Assembly: GCA_019217005.1 (NCBI GenBank)
Contig: JAHBNG010000058.1
Coordinates: forward strand, 1-64,000
Direction of reading: 5' to 3'
Source: Chloroflexi bacterium TSY
GTDB taxonomy: Bacteria > Chloroflexota > Anaerolineae > Caldilineales > Caldilineaceae
Length of the DNA: 64,000 nt
The notes beneath the pieces were generated by a model. It did no database searches, was not told the origin of the DNA, and was given only the letters and a program-made list of their open reading frames with translations. The position numbers and the translations under genes were made by a program. Of this stretch, positions 37,734 through 48,116 are shown in pieces; within the stretch, counting starts at the first letter, position 1, and the number at the start of each line of letters is the position of its first letter.

Positions 37734-38756
37734 CCTTTGAGCGCATCCGGCTCTCTAGAACTCAAGCGTAAATATTGGGAGTGGGTTTACCGGCATGGAT
37801 GTTGACATGACATGTTCTGCAGACGACGATTGTCTTGCGATGCAGAGCAATCATGCGTTTGACCCATTCAGGTTTCTCTTTCCGACCACGCCAGCGATGT
37901 TTGAGATTGGCCAGCTTGCGGACATGATGAACCTCGCAGTTGTCTTGAGAGCCGCACAACTGACAGAGATTGGCCTGTAATCTCTCGATGAGGTCAGTGC
38001 GTGAACTCAAAGGTACGTTTTGTCGCCCGATATCGTCGTCGAGAGTTTCGTTTCCTGGTTTGATGACAGTGAGTGGAATCGCACCCCAGTAGATAGAGCG
38101 AGTTCCTTTCTCGGTAGGCACTTCTACTTGAAGAGTCTTGTAGGTAATGCCATCGACCATTTGTGTTTCCTTGTATCGACGATAGATATCAGTCACGCTG
38201 GTCTTGAACTTGTGTGCCAGTGTCTTGACTAGGGCAACTTCCATGATGTATTTGAGTTTTGCCAGTTGTCTGCGATCTGCCGCATACTTATAGTACTCGG
38301 CCAAGCCTCGGAATCGCTGTTGGTAAACATCGATGATCTGCGCATCTGAGTAGCAGAGCAGACCTGCTTCGTGAATCGGTTTACCCTTTCGTTGATACCG
38401 TTTGGCTATCTCATCGATGCGTCCATAAGGAATGCCAAGACGGATGCCGCCATTGATGCTGCGTTGTTTGGTTTGTATGTCTGAGCGAGCGGAGATTTTA
38501 TGGTTCTCATGATAGACGCTGATATCGTATCCCAGGAATCGGGCCTGTTCTGTTCGAGCGTGTGTTTTTGACAAAAAGAAGCGTGAGTAATGAGTGTTTT
38601 CTCATCGTTCATTTTCAGGTGTAGGTGATTCCACAGAAAGCGGTCGAGTGCCGCTTTGATGGCAATCGCTTCTGATTTGGGACCGATGAAACCCAGTAGA
38701 AAGTGGGATCGACCGCCGGCGCACAGAGCAACCTGTGTTTCCAACGGTCTTCCCCC

Positions 38757-38792
38757 AAACCCGCCGTGCCGGTTTCCGTAGCAGCGGGCTTT
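38757..38792 (-). ncRNA. group II intron domain V (intron B)
   Basis: The strand reads AAAGCCCGCTGCTACGGAAA then CCGGCACGGCGGGTTT. The AGC triad, GGAA loop and bulge are in place, so this intron looks catalytically competent. Confidence 0.75.
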
Positions 38793-38839
38793 CCCCTGAC
38801 AAGTAGCCGTGTCTACTTGCCCCTCATCGTTGAGGAATC

Positions 38840-40672
38840 CTATGCTACCGAAGAAACTGCTTCAAGCTTTTCCAGGACGGCCGCCAGATTATCGCCGTCG
38901 TACTTGCCGTTGTGAATGTCCCGATGGCATGGCTTGCAGACGGGAATCTGTTTCCGGTTGATAGCCGCCAGATAGAAGGTGAATCCCCGAATTGGCTGAT
39001 TCCGTTTGCGAATATGGCGGACGTGGTGCATCTCTATCTGGTGTGGGCTGTTGCAAATGGCACAGTTGTCGAGTAACCGCGACTGGGTTTTGCGCGGCCA
39101 CCAAAGTGGATAGGCATCAGTGAGGGAGCGCGATGGTTGGGCGGTCTTCACTTGCTTCAGCGGTTGGTTGAAGAAGTGGGTCTTGCGCCCATTGGGTTTG
39201 GTGAAGGTGATGTCCTTCCCATACTTGCGGAAGACTTTACTCACCGATGAGCGTTCTTTGTGCGCAATTGTCTTGGCGAGCGAGTATTGGAGGATATATC
39301 GCGCATGGTTGAGACGCCCCACGTTCTCGGCAAGCTGGTAGTAGTTGTACCATCCCCGCATGACCGCATTGAAGTGTTCGATGATATGGTCAATTGGTTG
39401 GTTGGTGAACCCTGCCATGCTTGTCGGTTGCCCATTCACCATGTATTTCTGCAACTTTACCGATATCTCTTGGAGTGGGACGAGGAGCGCGATGTTCCTT
39501 GTCCCCGTTGCGACTGTCTGCATGACGTTGTGTGGTGACCCTTTCGCTTGCAGATTTCGCCGACGTAACCGTGATGATGCAGACTTGAAATCATAGCCCA
39601 GGAAGCGAGCTTTCTCGGTGGCCAGATGGATGATTTGCGTCTTTTCTTCGTTGAGCTGGAGTTTCAGCTCTTCTTGCAAGAAATTCGCCACTTCTGTCTT
39701 GACTTGCTCGGCCAGTCTCTTCTGCCCGATAACGCCCATCACGACATCATCGGCATATCTGAGAAATTTGACTCTGGTATAGCCAGCGTCCTGATAGTCC
39801 GCTGCTGGTGTTGCCAGGATACGATGATTCATTTCTGCCAGTTCGGGTTGGAGTCGTGCTCTTGTCTCCGGCTCAATCTCGCCTTGTTCTAATATACGTT
39901 TCCGTTGTTGCATCAAGCTGACTTTGTGCCAGTTCTGTTTGCGATACTTGCCTTGGCTGTATTGTTCACAGATGCGGGCTAGTTTCCAGTCCAACTTGTC
40001 CAGATAGACGTTGGTTAGAATCGGCGAAAGCACCGAGCCTTGGGGTGTCCCACTGTACGACTGATGGTAGACCCAGCTTTCAAGATATCCAGCCTTCAGG
40101 AATCGGCGAATCAGGTTAATGAACCGGTCATCTTGGATTCTTTCTCGCAGGATATCCAACAGACAGTGGTGGTTGATTTGCTCGAAACATTCTGCGATGT
40201 CGATTTTGAGTACCCATTTGGTTCCCACCCAGTTATGCTTGAGGCTTCTGAGGGCTGTATGACAACTCCGCTCCGGGCGGAAGCCATGACTGTTCTCGTG
40301 GAAGCTCGGCTCATAGATAGCCTCCAGGATGAGCCGAACGCATTCTTGTACTATCTTATCCCGTGGGCCGGGCACCCCCAGCGGGCGCATCCCGTTTTCT
40401 TTGGGAATGTAGGTGCGTTTCACGGGCTTCGGCTGGTACTGTTCGTGACGCAACAGCACTATCTGTTCGTGGATTGCTTCGATGCTGAATCCATCCAGGG
40501 TTTCGCCATCCGTCCCCGGCGTCATGTTGCCTGGCTTACTCTTGATTCGTTCATAGGCCAGTATGTGGAGGGATGGGTTATACAACAACCGATAGAGATT
40601 GCGGTTTACTGCCTCTGGATTCGCTTGGTTCTTTTGTCGTATGATATCCAGGACTTCACGGGCTTCTACCAT
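38840..40672 (-). CDS. group II intron reverse transcriptase/maturase with HNH endonuclease (intron B)
   Basis: 610 residues with all domains in order: RT blocks from MRPLGVPGPRDKIVQECVRL (about 95-115), NSHGFRPERSCHTAL, WVLKIDIAECFEQINH (first catalytic Asp), SGTPQGSVLSPILTNVYLD, and an intact KFLRYADDVVMGV. Next are the X/maturase domain (FNAVMRGWYNYYQLAENVGRL), and a C-terminal HNH endonuclease (NCAICNSPHQIEMHHVRHI ... CKPCHRDIHNGKYDG). It helps its intron fold, splice and insert by target-primed reverse transcription. It is the only intact RT of the three nested introns and might also serve intron C. Confidence 0.92.
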   Translation of the reverse strand: MVEAREVLDIIRQKNQANPEAVNRNLYRLLYNPSLHILAYERIKSKPGNMTPGTDGETLDGFSIEAIHEQIVLLRHEQYQPKPVKRTYIPKENGMRPLGVPGPRDKIVQECVRLILEAIYEPSFHENSHGFRPERSCHTALRSLKHNWVGTKWVLKIDIAECFEQINHHCLLDILRERIQDDRFINLIRRFLKAGYLESWVYHQSYSGTPQGSVLSPILTNVYLDKLDWKLARICEQYSQGKYRKQNWHKVSLMQQRKRILEQGEIEPETRARLQPELAEMNHRILATPAADYQDAGYTRVKFLRYADDVVMGVIGQKRLAEQVKTEVANFLQEELKLQLNEEKTQIIHLATEKARFLGYDFKSASSRLRRRNLQAKGSPHNVMQTVATGTRNIALLVPLQEISVKLQKYMVNGQPTSMAGFTNQPIDHIIEHFNAVMRGWYNYYQLAENVGRLNHARYILQYSLAKTIAHKERSSVSKVFRKYGKDITFTKPNGRKTHFFNQPLKQVKTAQPSRSLTDAYPLWWPRKTQSRLLDNCAICNSPHQIEMHHVRHIRKRNQPIRGFTFYLAAINRKQIPVCKPCHRDIHNGKYDGDNLAAVLEKLEAVSSVA

Positions 40673-42603
40673 CTGTATGATACCCTTCCGTTTGAATATC
40701 AGGGATTAGCTATGCCCCTTCCCCATGCCTCGCCCATTACGGCGAGACGTTGAGTACTATGAGCATTCCGTTGACCGCCATTTGCAGAGCAACCATTGCA
40801 GGTCCTCCCACTGACACACATTCACGGTTATGCGTCAGGTTGGTTGGGTCAATCCCGTAGTTCGATACGAGAGGTCTTCGCTGGACTTAGGCAGACCGTT
40901 CACTCCGTTGAATCTGCTCGTTGCAGATCGCCCACCGTTCAGAGAGTTATCAGGTCGACGACTTTAACCTGGTAAGAACGGTGGCTGGGGTTCCAATCCA
41001 CTTTCCCCAGTGTTTTCGCAGGCACCGCTCGGAACTGGTCTTCAAGTAGTTTCACCTTTGCCGTATCCAGCCTAGCTCGGCCCGCAGTCGTTGACTGTGG
41101 ATTGTCAAACTTGGGCCTTTTCCACCATGCTACACTCCCCAGGCTGTTACCAGCTCTGGATAAGGTAGATGCTTTACAACACTTCTCTCTAGTGTTCACC
41201 CCCTTTGAGGCATCCTCTCATATCGCTTATCTACGGCGCACGGCATCGCAATAGCGCACGTATTTGAGTCTGCGGAAATCCGGGTCTTGTGTATCGAGCG
41301 AGGGAAGTTGGCGGCGTTGTTGTTCGAGCTGTTTGGTTAGTTGCTGGTTTCCCTCTTGGCGGGTGCGCTTGATACGATAACTGAGGCGTTGATATGCTCG
41401 GTTTGGACCTCGGTGTTTGCCGCGTGAGTATCGTGGAACGAGTTCCTCTTCAACGAAAGTATCCAGTTCATGGAGATAGATATTGGAAAGAACAGGACTG
41501 GCGATGCCACCTTGGGGAACGCCGCTATAGGTACGGTGATAGCGCCAGTCTTCCAAGTATCCAGCCTGAAGGCTCATGCGAATTAGATTCAAGAAGCGGC
41601 CATCATGGATATCTTGTGCGAGAATTTCAACAAGGCGTGAACTCTCGATATTATCGAAGCAGCCGTGTATGTCGCCTTCGATGAACCATGTAGTTCCCTT
41701 GAATCTTTGATGAATATCGCTCAAGGCTGTGTGGCAGCCCCGTTCAAGCCGAAATCCATGCGAACTACAACGAAATCGAGGTTCGTAGTAGGCTTCTAGG
41801 AGCAGACGGATTACCTCTTGAACCAGTTTTTCCGAGAAGTTGGGCATACTGAGTGGTCTGAATCCACCATTTGCCTTGGGTATCTGTGTTCGTCGTGACG
41901 GTCGAAATCGAAAGCGTTCGTATCGTAACTCTTCTATGATGCGTTGGATGCGTCCGATATTCATCCCGTCGGCTGTATCCCTGCTCTCTGTTCCTGGCGT
42001 AAGAGAACCTTTGTTGCGACCCACTTTATCATAGGCCGTCAGGAACAGGTCTTCACTGTAGAGACAACGATAGATTCGCGTCAATGGCGTACGCTTTTCT
42101 CCCATCTTACGCACTGCTTGTAGAATCTGTTCGGCTTTTTGCATTGCGCATACCTTTCAGTTTCATCAAACTTGAGTTCCTACCCCCCTTTGCCCTGCGA
42201 ACGGCTTTCCCGTTCTCCGTGGTGGAGCGTGACTTCCACGACTCATATGGGGGTTCCGTTACCATAGGGTTCGCACCCCGTAGGCAATCCCGCAGTACGG
42301 GCATGAGTGACGTATCTAGAATGATTTAGGATGTCTTTTCGTGGCTTGATAGGTCTCACTGACCATTGTTCCTGAGAGGAAGGGTTCACTAACTTGCCAC
42401 TTGACTTCAAGCAGTTTAGCCTTATCCATGTCATCCAGGTCTTGGGACTCTCACTCTGCTAAACGGCTTCGCAGTTCGTCCCTTTTCCGACATGCTATTG
42501 TCCCTTAAGGGTTTCCCCATCCAGTGAGTCGGATGACCTCCTAGGTGTTCCTTCAACCTAAGATGCGTAACGCATAATTACTCGTGCCGCCATGCGGCGC
42601 ACT

Positions 42604-42930
42604 ATGCCATACTATCTAGTTCGAGCGAAACCGAAACAGGATCACATTAAGGAACTCAAAAGCTCACTGGAGCAAAATGCATTTATCGACATGCGCCCGT
42701 TTGGTCGGTCGATAACAAAGGGTTTGATCGGTTTGCGTGTTGAGAGTGAAGATACCGTCGTGTGGGAAGAGGAAGATCATTACTCACCACCATTGGCTAT
42801 GGAGCACGCGGCAGTGCTAGATAAGTACTTTGATGATATTACCGTGGAACATGTTCAAGAAGGAGGAGGATGGGAACAGATTCAGTCATTGCCAAGGCTA
42901 TTTCCTGAGTTAGCAGAATCTGTTGGCTAG
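42604..42930 (+). CDS. conserved hypothetical protein
   Basis: 108 residues from ATG 42604, one base after the intron boundary. The protein starts MPYYLVRAKPKQD and has MRPFGRSITKGLIGLRV and then WEEEDHYSPPLAMEHAAVLDKYFDDI. I have seen this plan in uncharacterised proteins of cyanobacteria and Chloroflexota but know no function. The intron nest has separated it from its likely RBS (AGGTGA, 36900) and promoter, and no RBS is visible in the intron end, so it may be silent now. Confidence 0.65.
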   Translation: MPYYLVRAKPKQDHIKELKSSLEQNAFIDMRPFGRSITKGLIGLRVESEDTVVWEEEDHYSPPLAMEHAAVLDKYFDDITVEHVQEGGGWEQIQSLPRLFPELAESVG

Positions 42931-42947
42931 CTTTGGAAGCCTCCCTC

Positions 42948-43976
42948 TTAAGCATCGTCCACCGGTACACCATTCGGATGCGGAATCTTACCGTTATAGA
43001 CCTTCGCCCAAAACCCGCGTGGCGGTGTCGAAATACCCAGCTTCTTACATCGCTTTTTAATGGCTACATCTGACTTTCCAAACTCTTCACTTAACTGCAA
43101 TATGGATTTAGTCCAGACGAGCCGCTGAAGTTCTTCGGCAGAAAGGGCCTGCCAATCATCACTTCTCGGATGCTGTTGTCGCCGAAGAGCTTCTTCTTGT
43201 TCCTGCCGCGTACGTAACTCCTCAAACTCTTTTCTTAATTCTTCCGACTTGCGATGTTCTTCGGCGTACTCTGCACTTAGTTCGGCTTCGATGGCAGGAT
43301 CGTGCTCAGGCACAAACTCGATAGCTACTGGCGCGAAATTGGTCAGTACTGTGGTATGTTCATCAGCCAAGTAATAGATAACGTCTTCCAGGCTATTCAA
43401 TTCGCAAGTGTAGTCTTCATTCAGTTCTGGGAGTACTTGAGTGCAAGAGTTATGCCAGCCTGCATAGTAATCGTTGCCTTGCCATGCCTTGTATGCCCAG
43501 ATCTCCAATACCTGAACGCAAGAGATGGACGGCCAAGTGTCTCTAGGATATCGGTAGCGACTGCTTCTAAGTCGTGTGAAAAGCGAGGCAGCTATGAGGA
43601 CAGCAGCGACCTTTTCTAGATCGTCATGAACTGACCAGAGATAATTTAAGGTGTCAATCTCACCTTTTCGGGTATGCTCATACCAGTGGAGAGGGCCTTG
43701 AGTGCCTGGGAAGTTATCCAGATATCGTTGGATTTCTTTCTGTTTGGCATAGTGGGTAGGTTTGCGGGGCCACCATGAGAATGTTGTTGGTCTGTCCTGT
43801 AGCATGGCAGGATCGTGAACCGGTACACACGTGAAGAGTGGTTCAAGTGAGATGGTCTGGTTACTGATCCGCTTCTGCCACAGTGCGAAGACAGTTTGCC
43901 AGTTGTGACTGTGGATGAATTTGTCTACTTTTTCTTGCCGTTGAGTAGCTAGCGGAATGTTCACTCGGTAGATCAT
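42948..43976 (-). CDS. hypothetical protein with coiled coil and C-terminal HTH-like segment, next to NACHT1
   Basis: 342 residues. The first 200 contain WWPRKPTHYAKQKEIQRYLD and a helical region (LEKVAAVLIAASLFTRL, VQVLEIWAYKAWQGNDYY) without a known domain. Residues about 230-280 form a charged coiled coil (EYAEEHRKSEELRKEFEELR). The end has ELQRLVWTKSILQLSEEFG and SDVAIKKRCKKLGISTPPRGFWAKV, a motif that resembles a small DNA-binding helix-turn-helix. Its ATG overlaps the NACHT1 stop by 4 bp, so the two form a translational unit and probably one system. Confidence 0.65.
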   Translation of the reverse strand: MIYRVNIPLATQRQEKVDKFIHSHNWQTVFALWQKRISNQTISLEPLFTCVPVHDPAMLQDRPTTFSWWPRKPTHYAKQKEIQRYLDNFPGTQGPLHWYEHTRKGEIDTLNYLWSVHDDLEKVAAVLIAASLFTRLRSSRYRYPRDTWPSISCVQVLEIWAYKAWQGNDYYAGWHNSCTQVLPELNEDYTCELNSLEDVIYYLADEHTTVLTNFAPVAIEFVPEHDPAIEAELSAEYAEEHRKSEELRKEFEELRTRQEQEEALRRQQHPRSDDWQALSAEELQRLVWTKSILQLSEEFGKSDVAIKKRCKKLGISTPPRGFWAKVYNGKIPHPNGVPVDDA

Positions 43977-46394
43977 CGCTTCCCTTCTATGCTACTGACG
44001 ATTCGTTCTATATCCTCATCAGTCATATTAGCGAAGTGATCCATCAGCATTCTATGGATAAAGATGTAGCCACCGCCGACTTTTTGGAGGAGGATGCGGT
44101 CATGGCAATAGTCGAGGAATCGGGAATAGTTCCAAGGTGTGAACCCTTTCCGCCAGAGAGCCAGACGAAGTATAACGTGTTTTGTCAGATTATCGCCCCC
44201 ACCAAGTAGACTCCCAAGCAGCCAGCCAAACAAGCTACTCAAATATCCAATGCCCAGCCCAACCTCAAGTCCGCTGCTCCCCCCGCCAATAAGCCCAAAA
44301 CCTATCCCCAAAATAACCGCAGCACTTGAACCTATTGCAAATGTGGATTTTATCGATAACCTGATCCCCTGATTCGGTACATGTGTAATATTCGATTTGA
44401 GCACACTAACTGTGGAAGATTGTTCAAAGAGCAATCCAAAGACTATCCCACCAATCAGCCCAATTATTACACCGAATATAAGCCCGAATGTCAGCCCAAT
44501 GAAAAGTCCGGATAGCCCGAATAGTCCAAGAATAAGCCCCCCAAGCACCGAAGCGGTCAGCCCTACTCTCAGTCCAAACCTTAACCCGAACGACAGATTT
44601 TTTCTTAGTCTCAGTAGATCCAAATTTGGCGTTTTTGGCGATTTTCAGTCGAGATTGCAGGGATTTTGGAGTCATTTATTCAGATTTCGGTTACAGAAAA
44701 CAACCTATTTCATATCTGAAAATCGCCCAAATCTAACGCAAAAACTAGATATCGACCGGCAAATTTGTATTTATGTCAACTGTTTAGCCAGAATTCTCTC
44801 TCAAAACCTGAAATTTGGATCTACTGAGTCTAGTCCAAGACCAGTTTGACCATCGAGACAGGTGGATTTCGCTAAATGCACCAAGTAGCGCTCCACTTAA
44901 ACCGACCACTAACAAATAGTATTGTCCACCCATTAGTCCTCCGAACAATCCCCAAAAAAGTAGAGCATAGGCGACACTTTTAACCTTACTCCAAATTTCA
45001 CCTGGCTGCTCAAACGTTTGAATTTTTAAGTGTTTCCCACTAAGTCTGTCAACCAGTGACCAAATTAAGCCAACTATTAAGCCGACAATTAGTCCGACCG
45101 CTACACCCATCATACTGCTGCCCTCATCAATTGCACCGTAATATGCTCCAAGAGTGACTGAACTGGCTAATCCATGAATCAGTCCAGCAGAGATGCCAAA
45201 AGCTGGCCCCCTTAACAAAAAAACTGCGGACATACGTTTTTTCGCATGATTTGAGTGAAGCCAGGTTGGCTGCATTTGTTCAATAAGAAATATTGTCTGT
45301 CGATATTGCACAAGACGACCTGCCAACCATTGAAGCCAGCTCAATGTTCGAGCCGGGTTATAGCCGTGGACGTCTTCACGTCGGCCAAACATGCGCCCGA
45401 TGTAGGTGTCAAACAAGTGTTGACGACGTTTCTGGGATGAATCATCGACTGCTACTTCAATAATCGGTAATCCCTGATAGGCAAGGCACATGATATTGAG
45501 CATTAGCGGAGATTCGGCGAGTTGTTGAAGATCTGTGTCTTGTCGAATAGTTGTGCGCACTATTTCTAGTTCTGACTCACCATTAGCCAAGTAATCGTCG
45601 ATCTGTTGCGGAGTGAGTGATTGCACTTGCACTGCCCCTTACAGATGCAGTTGGGTCGCCAAGTCCGTATACTCTACTGCTCGACAACAGACAACTAAGG
45701 GCACTAGGTGTTCTTGCCGAAACATATTGATAACCGTCACGCAGTCATCACGATATTCGTGCTGCACTTCATCAAGGCCATCCAGTAAAAGTAGCAACTC
45801 GTCGTTTTCTATCCACGCTTCAGCTAACTTATTTGGAATGTTATATTTGGTTCGTAGTTCGTCAACTAACCATTCTGCCAAGGGTTCTCTACGTTGAGAC
45901 CAAGTGGACAGATTAAATAATACAGGGGTTGGGAGAGTCAAATCGGCTTCGGCACGTATCAGCAGTTCTCTTGCTAATTCAAGCAGTAAGGTCGTCTTGC
46001 CGCTACCCGGTTCACCCAAGATGAGCAGTAGTTGGTTCATCTGATCGAAGACGTCGGCAATATTGATACCGAAGGGCACCGCATTGTCCGGTTGACTAGG
46101 CTGTTGCAGGATTAAATCCCACGGACGATTATCAACAGCATCGGAACGGTACTCCATGTTGAGGTGGATCAATATCCCGTTATAGAGTGAGAATTTAAGT
46201 ACCCCATCTACCCAGAAGCTAAAAACCATTTTGCGAAGAGCTTCATGGTTCCTTTGGTTGCGCGCATCACTTGGGTCCAGACGTGTAATATTGACATCCC
46301 GACCTGCAATGATCGTGTCCTTGATGTCGCCATGCACATCTCCAATGTTGACATAGTATGTAGTCTCTGGGGCAGATTTCTTTTCCCTACTCAC
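43973..46394 (-). pseudogene. NACHT ATPase with membrane C-terminus (NACHT1), disrupted
   Basis: The intact ancestor would be about 730 residues. It has a beta motif VNIGDVHGDIKDTIIAGR (residues 15-32), the linker LDPSDARNQRNHEALRKMV, Walker A GEPGSGKT (127-134), Walker B LLLLLDGLDEVQHEY, a CRAVEY sensor-like segment, then glycine-rich membrane helices (GLIVGLIVGLIWSL; FGLTFGLIFGVIIGLIGG-like) and the end GFTPWNYSRFLDYCHDR ... GGGYIFIHRMLMDHFA. An in-frame TAA at 45639-45641 stands where NACHT2 has the Gln of LQGAV. MITE-2 (44612-44826) splits the gene at TRL/RKN; its AGTCT duplication restores the frame when removed. Confidence 0.85.
44612..44826 (-). repeat. MITE-2, inside NACHT1
   Basis: 215 bp with ends CAGTAGATCCAAATTT and AAATTTGGATCTACTG, flanked by AGTCT (44607-44611 and 44827-44831). 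It is nearly identical, in reverse orientation, to the copy at 63106-63320. Confidence 0.88.
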
Positions 46395-46532
46395 TTAACA
46401 CCTCTAACAGTGCTATTCCCATAATATCATAATCTTTACTTTCTGGTAAAAGAAAAGAGATGAGGTGAGAAATGTGACAAAAAGCGGTTAGCGTTTCATC
46501 CTAAAGGTAGCGAAACCAAAAAGGAGGAAGGA

Positions 46533-47987
46533 ATGCTAACCGCGCCAGAAATAACTATAGCAGTACTGATGAATGTATTGCAAGTAACGCCGGTGGGAAC
46601 AAACGTAAATGTAATGCGTCTGATGTGGGCGATGATGAATGGGTCGTTTCTGAAAAGTCGAGGAGCAATCCATAGTGGATTGAGTGAAAGCGGGTTTGAA
46701 GATGAGGAGCTCCGGCGAAGCTGGTGGAGCTTTCGATATGGATCATGGGATATTGCAAGCCTGCTCTCATCGTGGCAAGAAGAAGTGGAGTGGAAAGGGG
46801 AATGGGAGGCAAAAAAGTTAGAAGGATACCGGGGTGGTTCAAAATTAGGTTTACACTTTTGATATATAGACAAAAATCTATATGAGACCGTTTTCTCTCT
46901 GAGAACCGGCGAAATCAGAGAATATAAACGTTCTTTCTGTTTCTAAAAGTGTAAACCTATCTATCCAGCTAAAATGAACCACCCCGGATACCGAGTGAAA
47001 AGCATAGATATCACAGGGTTCTGGCGACCGAAGCTGCAAGGGAAAGTGAACCGACTCTATAACTCAACGGCTCGTCGGGCATTGCCCGCGCTCATCTTTG
47101 GAGTGATGATAAGCTCGGGGGAGATAGGCGGGAAACGAGTGCCACTGCTCAAGGCAATCATGAGATGCGAGGTAGGCACAAAGGAAAGTGAGTTTCGGAA
47201 AAAGCTGCTGAAAGAGACGAAGAAATCACTGGAGTCAGACGAAGTGGCGGTGGTCGATGCCGGGTTTACAATCAGAGAAATGCTAGAAAGCGACGTCGAC
47301 CGATTTGTCCTTCGGGAAGCGATTAACTGCACAGCGCGCCGCAATGAGTTACCCGAACGTAAGGAAAAGGCAGACCACCCAAATATGGTGATATTGTGCG
47401 TCCGCTCTCTCGATGCTATAGGGAAAGCGACTCGAGGCCACAACTCCAGACTCGTTTGGTCAATTTGTCTATAGTGGTCGCCTGATTCGCTATCAAGCAT
47501 GGCACAATCTCGTCCCCAGGACAACCAAGGTGGATACAGCCAACCGCACCTATTCGATTTACGTCTTTCAGATCCTGCTTATCACACACCTTTGGTTCTG
47601 GCGACCGTCATGGCTTTACAAGCTGAAACCATTTATCTTTTCTATCTGGAGCGCTGGCCTGTTGAACATCCCCCCTTGGCTTCCAAGCAGATGATTGGCT
47701 TACATCGTCAATTTGTTCATGCCGATGAGGCTTGCTTCCGCTTACCTGAACTGGGGCTGCTTGCTGGCAATCTTCTTTCCCATTTAGCCGCTTCTCTTCC
47801 TCCCATACCGACTGGCTACTGGGATCGAGAGCCTCAAGCCACTCCCGGCAGGCTGCGCCGCGTTCTCTCGAGTGCTCTTTTTCCAACTCCCGACCAACTC
47901 GACCCTGACTTTCGGAAAAAGGCCTCGGTTTCACACCATTTACCTAAAGGCGTTCTCGCTCATCGCCGCCTCAATGCCGCTGCTTAA
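46533..47987 (+). pseudogene. DDE transposase of the 46434 IS, broken
   Basis: Blocks in order: AIHSGLSESGFEDEELRRSWW, then (after MITE-1 at 46831) SIDITGFWRPKLQGK (first Asp), ARRALPALIFGVMISSGEIG, VAVVDAGFTIREM (second Asp), then FYLERWPVEHPPLASKQMIG (Glu region), LLAGNLLSHLAA and PGRLRRVLS ... HHLPKGVLAHRR. Frame changes near 47445 and 47575 break the gene in addition to the MITE. The family is not certain; the RWPVE block is typical of IS4/IS701-like enzymes of Chloroflexota. Confidence 0.75.
46831..46985 (+). repeat. MITE-1, type A, inside a transposase gene
   Basis: 155 bp with GGGGTGGTTC...GAACCACCCC ends and the duplication GGATACC(G) at 46824-46830 and 46986-46992. Type A core, as in the copy at 2702. 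Confidence 0.9.
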
Positions 47988-48116
47988 ACTAGCCGAGCAC
48001 TATTTTTACATTTTATCCCGTTTTTTCAGGGTGGATTCTTTTTTCCGCCCCTTTCGGTTTGCCCTTTGTCACTCAAGCCTTTACCAGAAAGTAAAGAGAA
48101 TCTATTCTTCAATTGA

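Larger units (their letters stand above)
38703..41241 (-). mobile_element. complete group II intron (intron B) inside the RT gene of intron A
   Basis: The 5' end GTGCGCCGTAG is at 41241 and the 3' end ...GATCCCAC is at 38703 (2539 bp). It carries an intact RT gene and an intact domain V followed by a domain VI-like stem. The flanking exons of the outer RT join in frame as TAT TGC GAT GCC / TTT CTA CTG. It is on the same strand as its host intron, so splicing from the host transcript is possible. Confidence 0.85.
37762..42144 (-). pseudogene. reverse transcriptase/maturase of intron A, split and mutated
   Basis: The N-terminal part (42144-41242) has the RT blocks PLSMPNFSEKLVQEVIRLLL, SSHGFRLERGCHTAL, WFIEGDIHGCFDNI and SGVPQGGIASPVLSNIYLHE, up to LKYVRYCDA. 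Intron B enters here. After it (38702 onward) the protein continues FLLGFIGPKSEAIAI, LHLKMNDEKTLITHA, then in a shifted frame (near 38575) the maturase domain and an HNH motif (CQLCGSQDNCEVHHVRK ... CRTCHVNIH). Joining the exons gives YCDA where YADD is expected, so the second catalytic Asp is lost. With the frameshift, it is a dead RT. Confidence 0.85.
36915..42602 (-). mobile_element. outer group II intron (intron A)
   Basis: The 5' end at 42602 reads GTGCGCC, the group II consensus. The 3' end lies near 36915, after a domain VI-like stem (GGCAGTCGA...TCGGCTGCC) and the sequence TACCCTAC; the exact base is uncertain. Domain V is split: GAGCCGGATGCGCTCAAAGG (37734-37753) and CGCACGTCCGGTTC (36973-36986) join to a perfect 34-nt hairpin. 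Its RT gene is also split. The intron is antisense to the gene at 42604, so it cannot splice from that gene's transcript. Confidence 0.8.
46434..48096 (+). mobile_element. DDE insertion sequence, family unassigned, with a nested MITE
   Basis: Perfect 17-bp inverted ends CTTTACTTTCTGGTAAA and TTTACCAGAAAGTAAAG, with GTGACAAA blocks just inside both. It lies between NACHT1 and the small membrane protein gene. No clear target duplication is seen. The fragment at 1-49 is an end of the same IS. Confidence 0.8.

Noticed and set aside
38840..40672. Retron or diversity-generating RT
   Set aside because: The protein has the maturase domain and HNH of group II introns, and matching 5' ends and domain V flank it. 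No template/variable repeat or msr-msd structure was seen.
40040..40753. A 237-codon open frame on the plus strand
   Set aside because: It lies fully antisense to the intact RT gene of intron B, has no RBS and no recognisable protein pattern.
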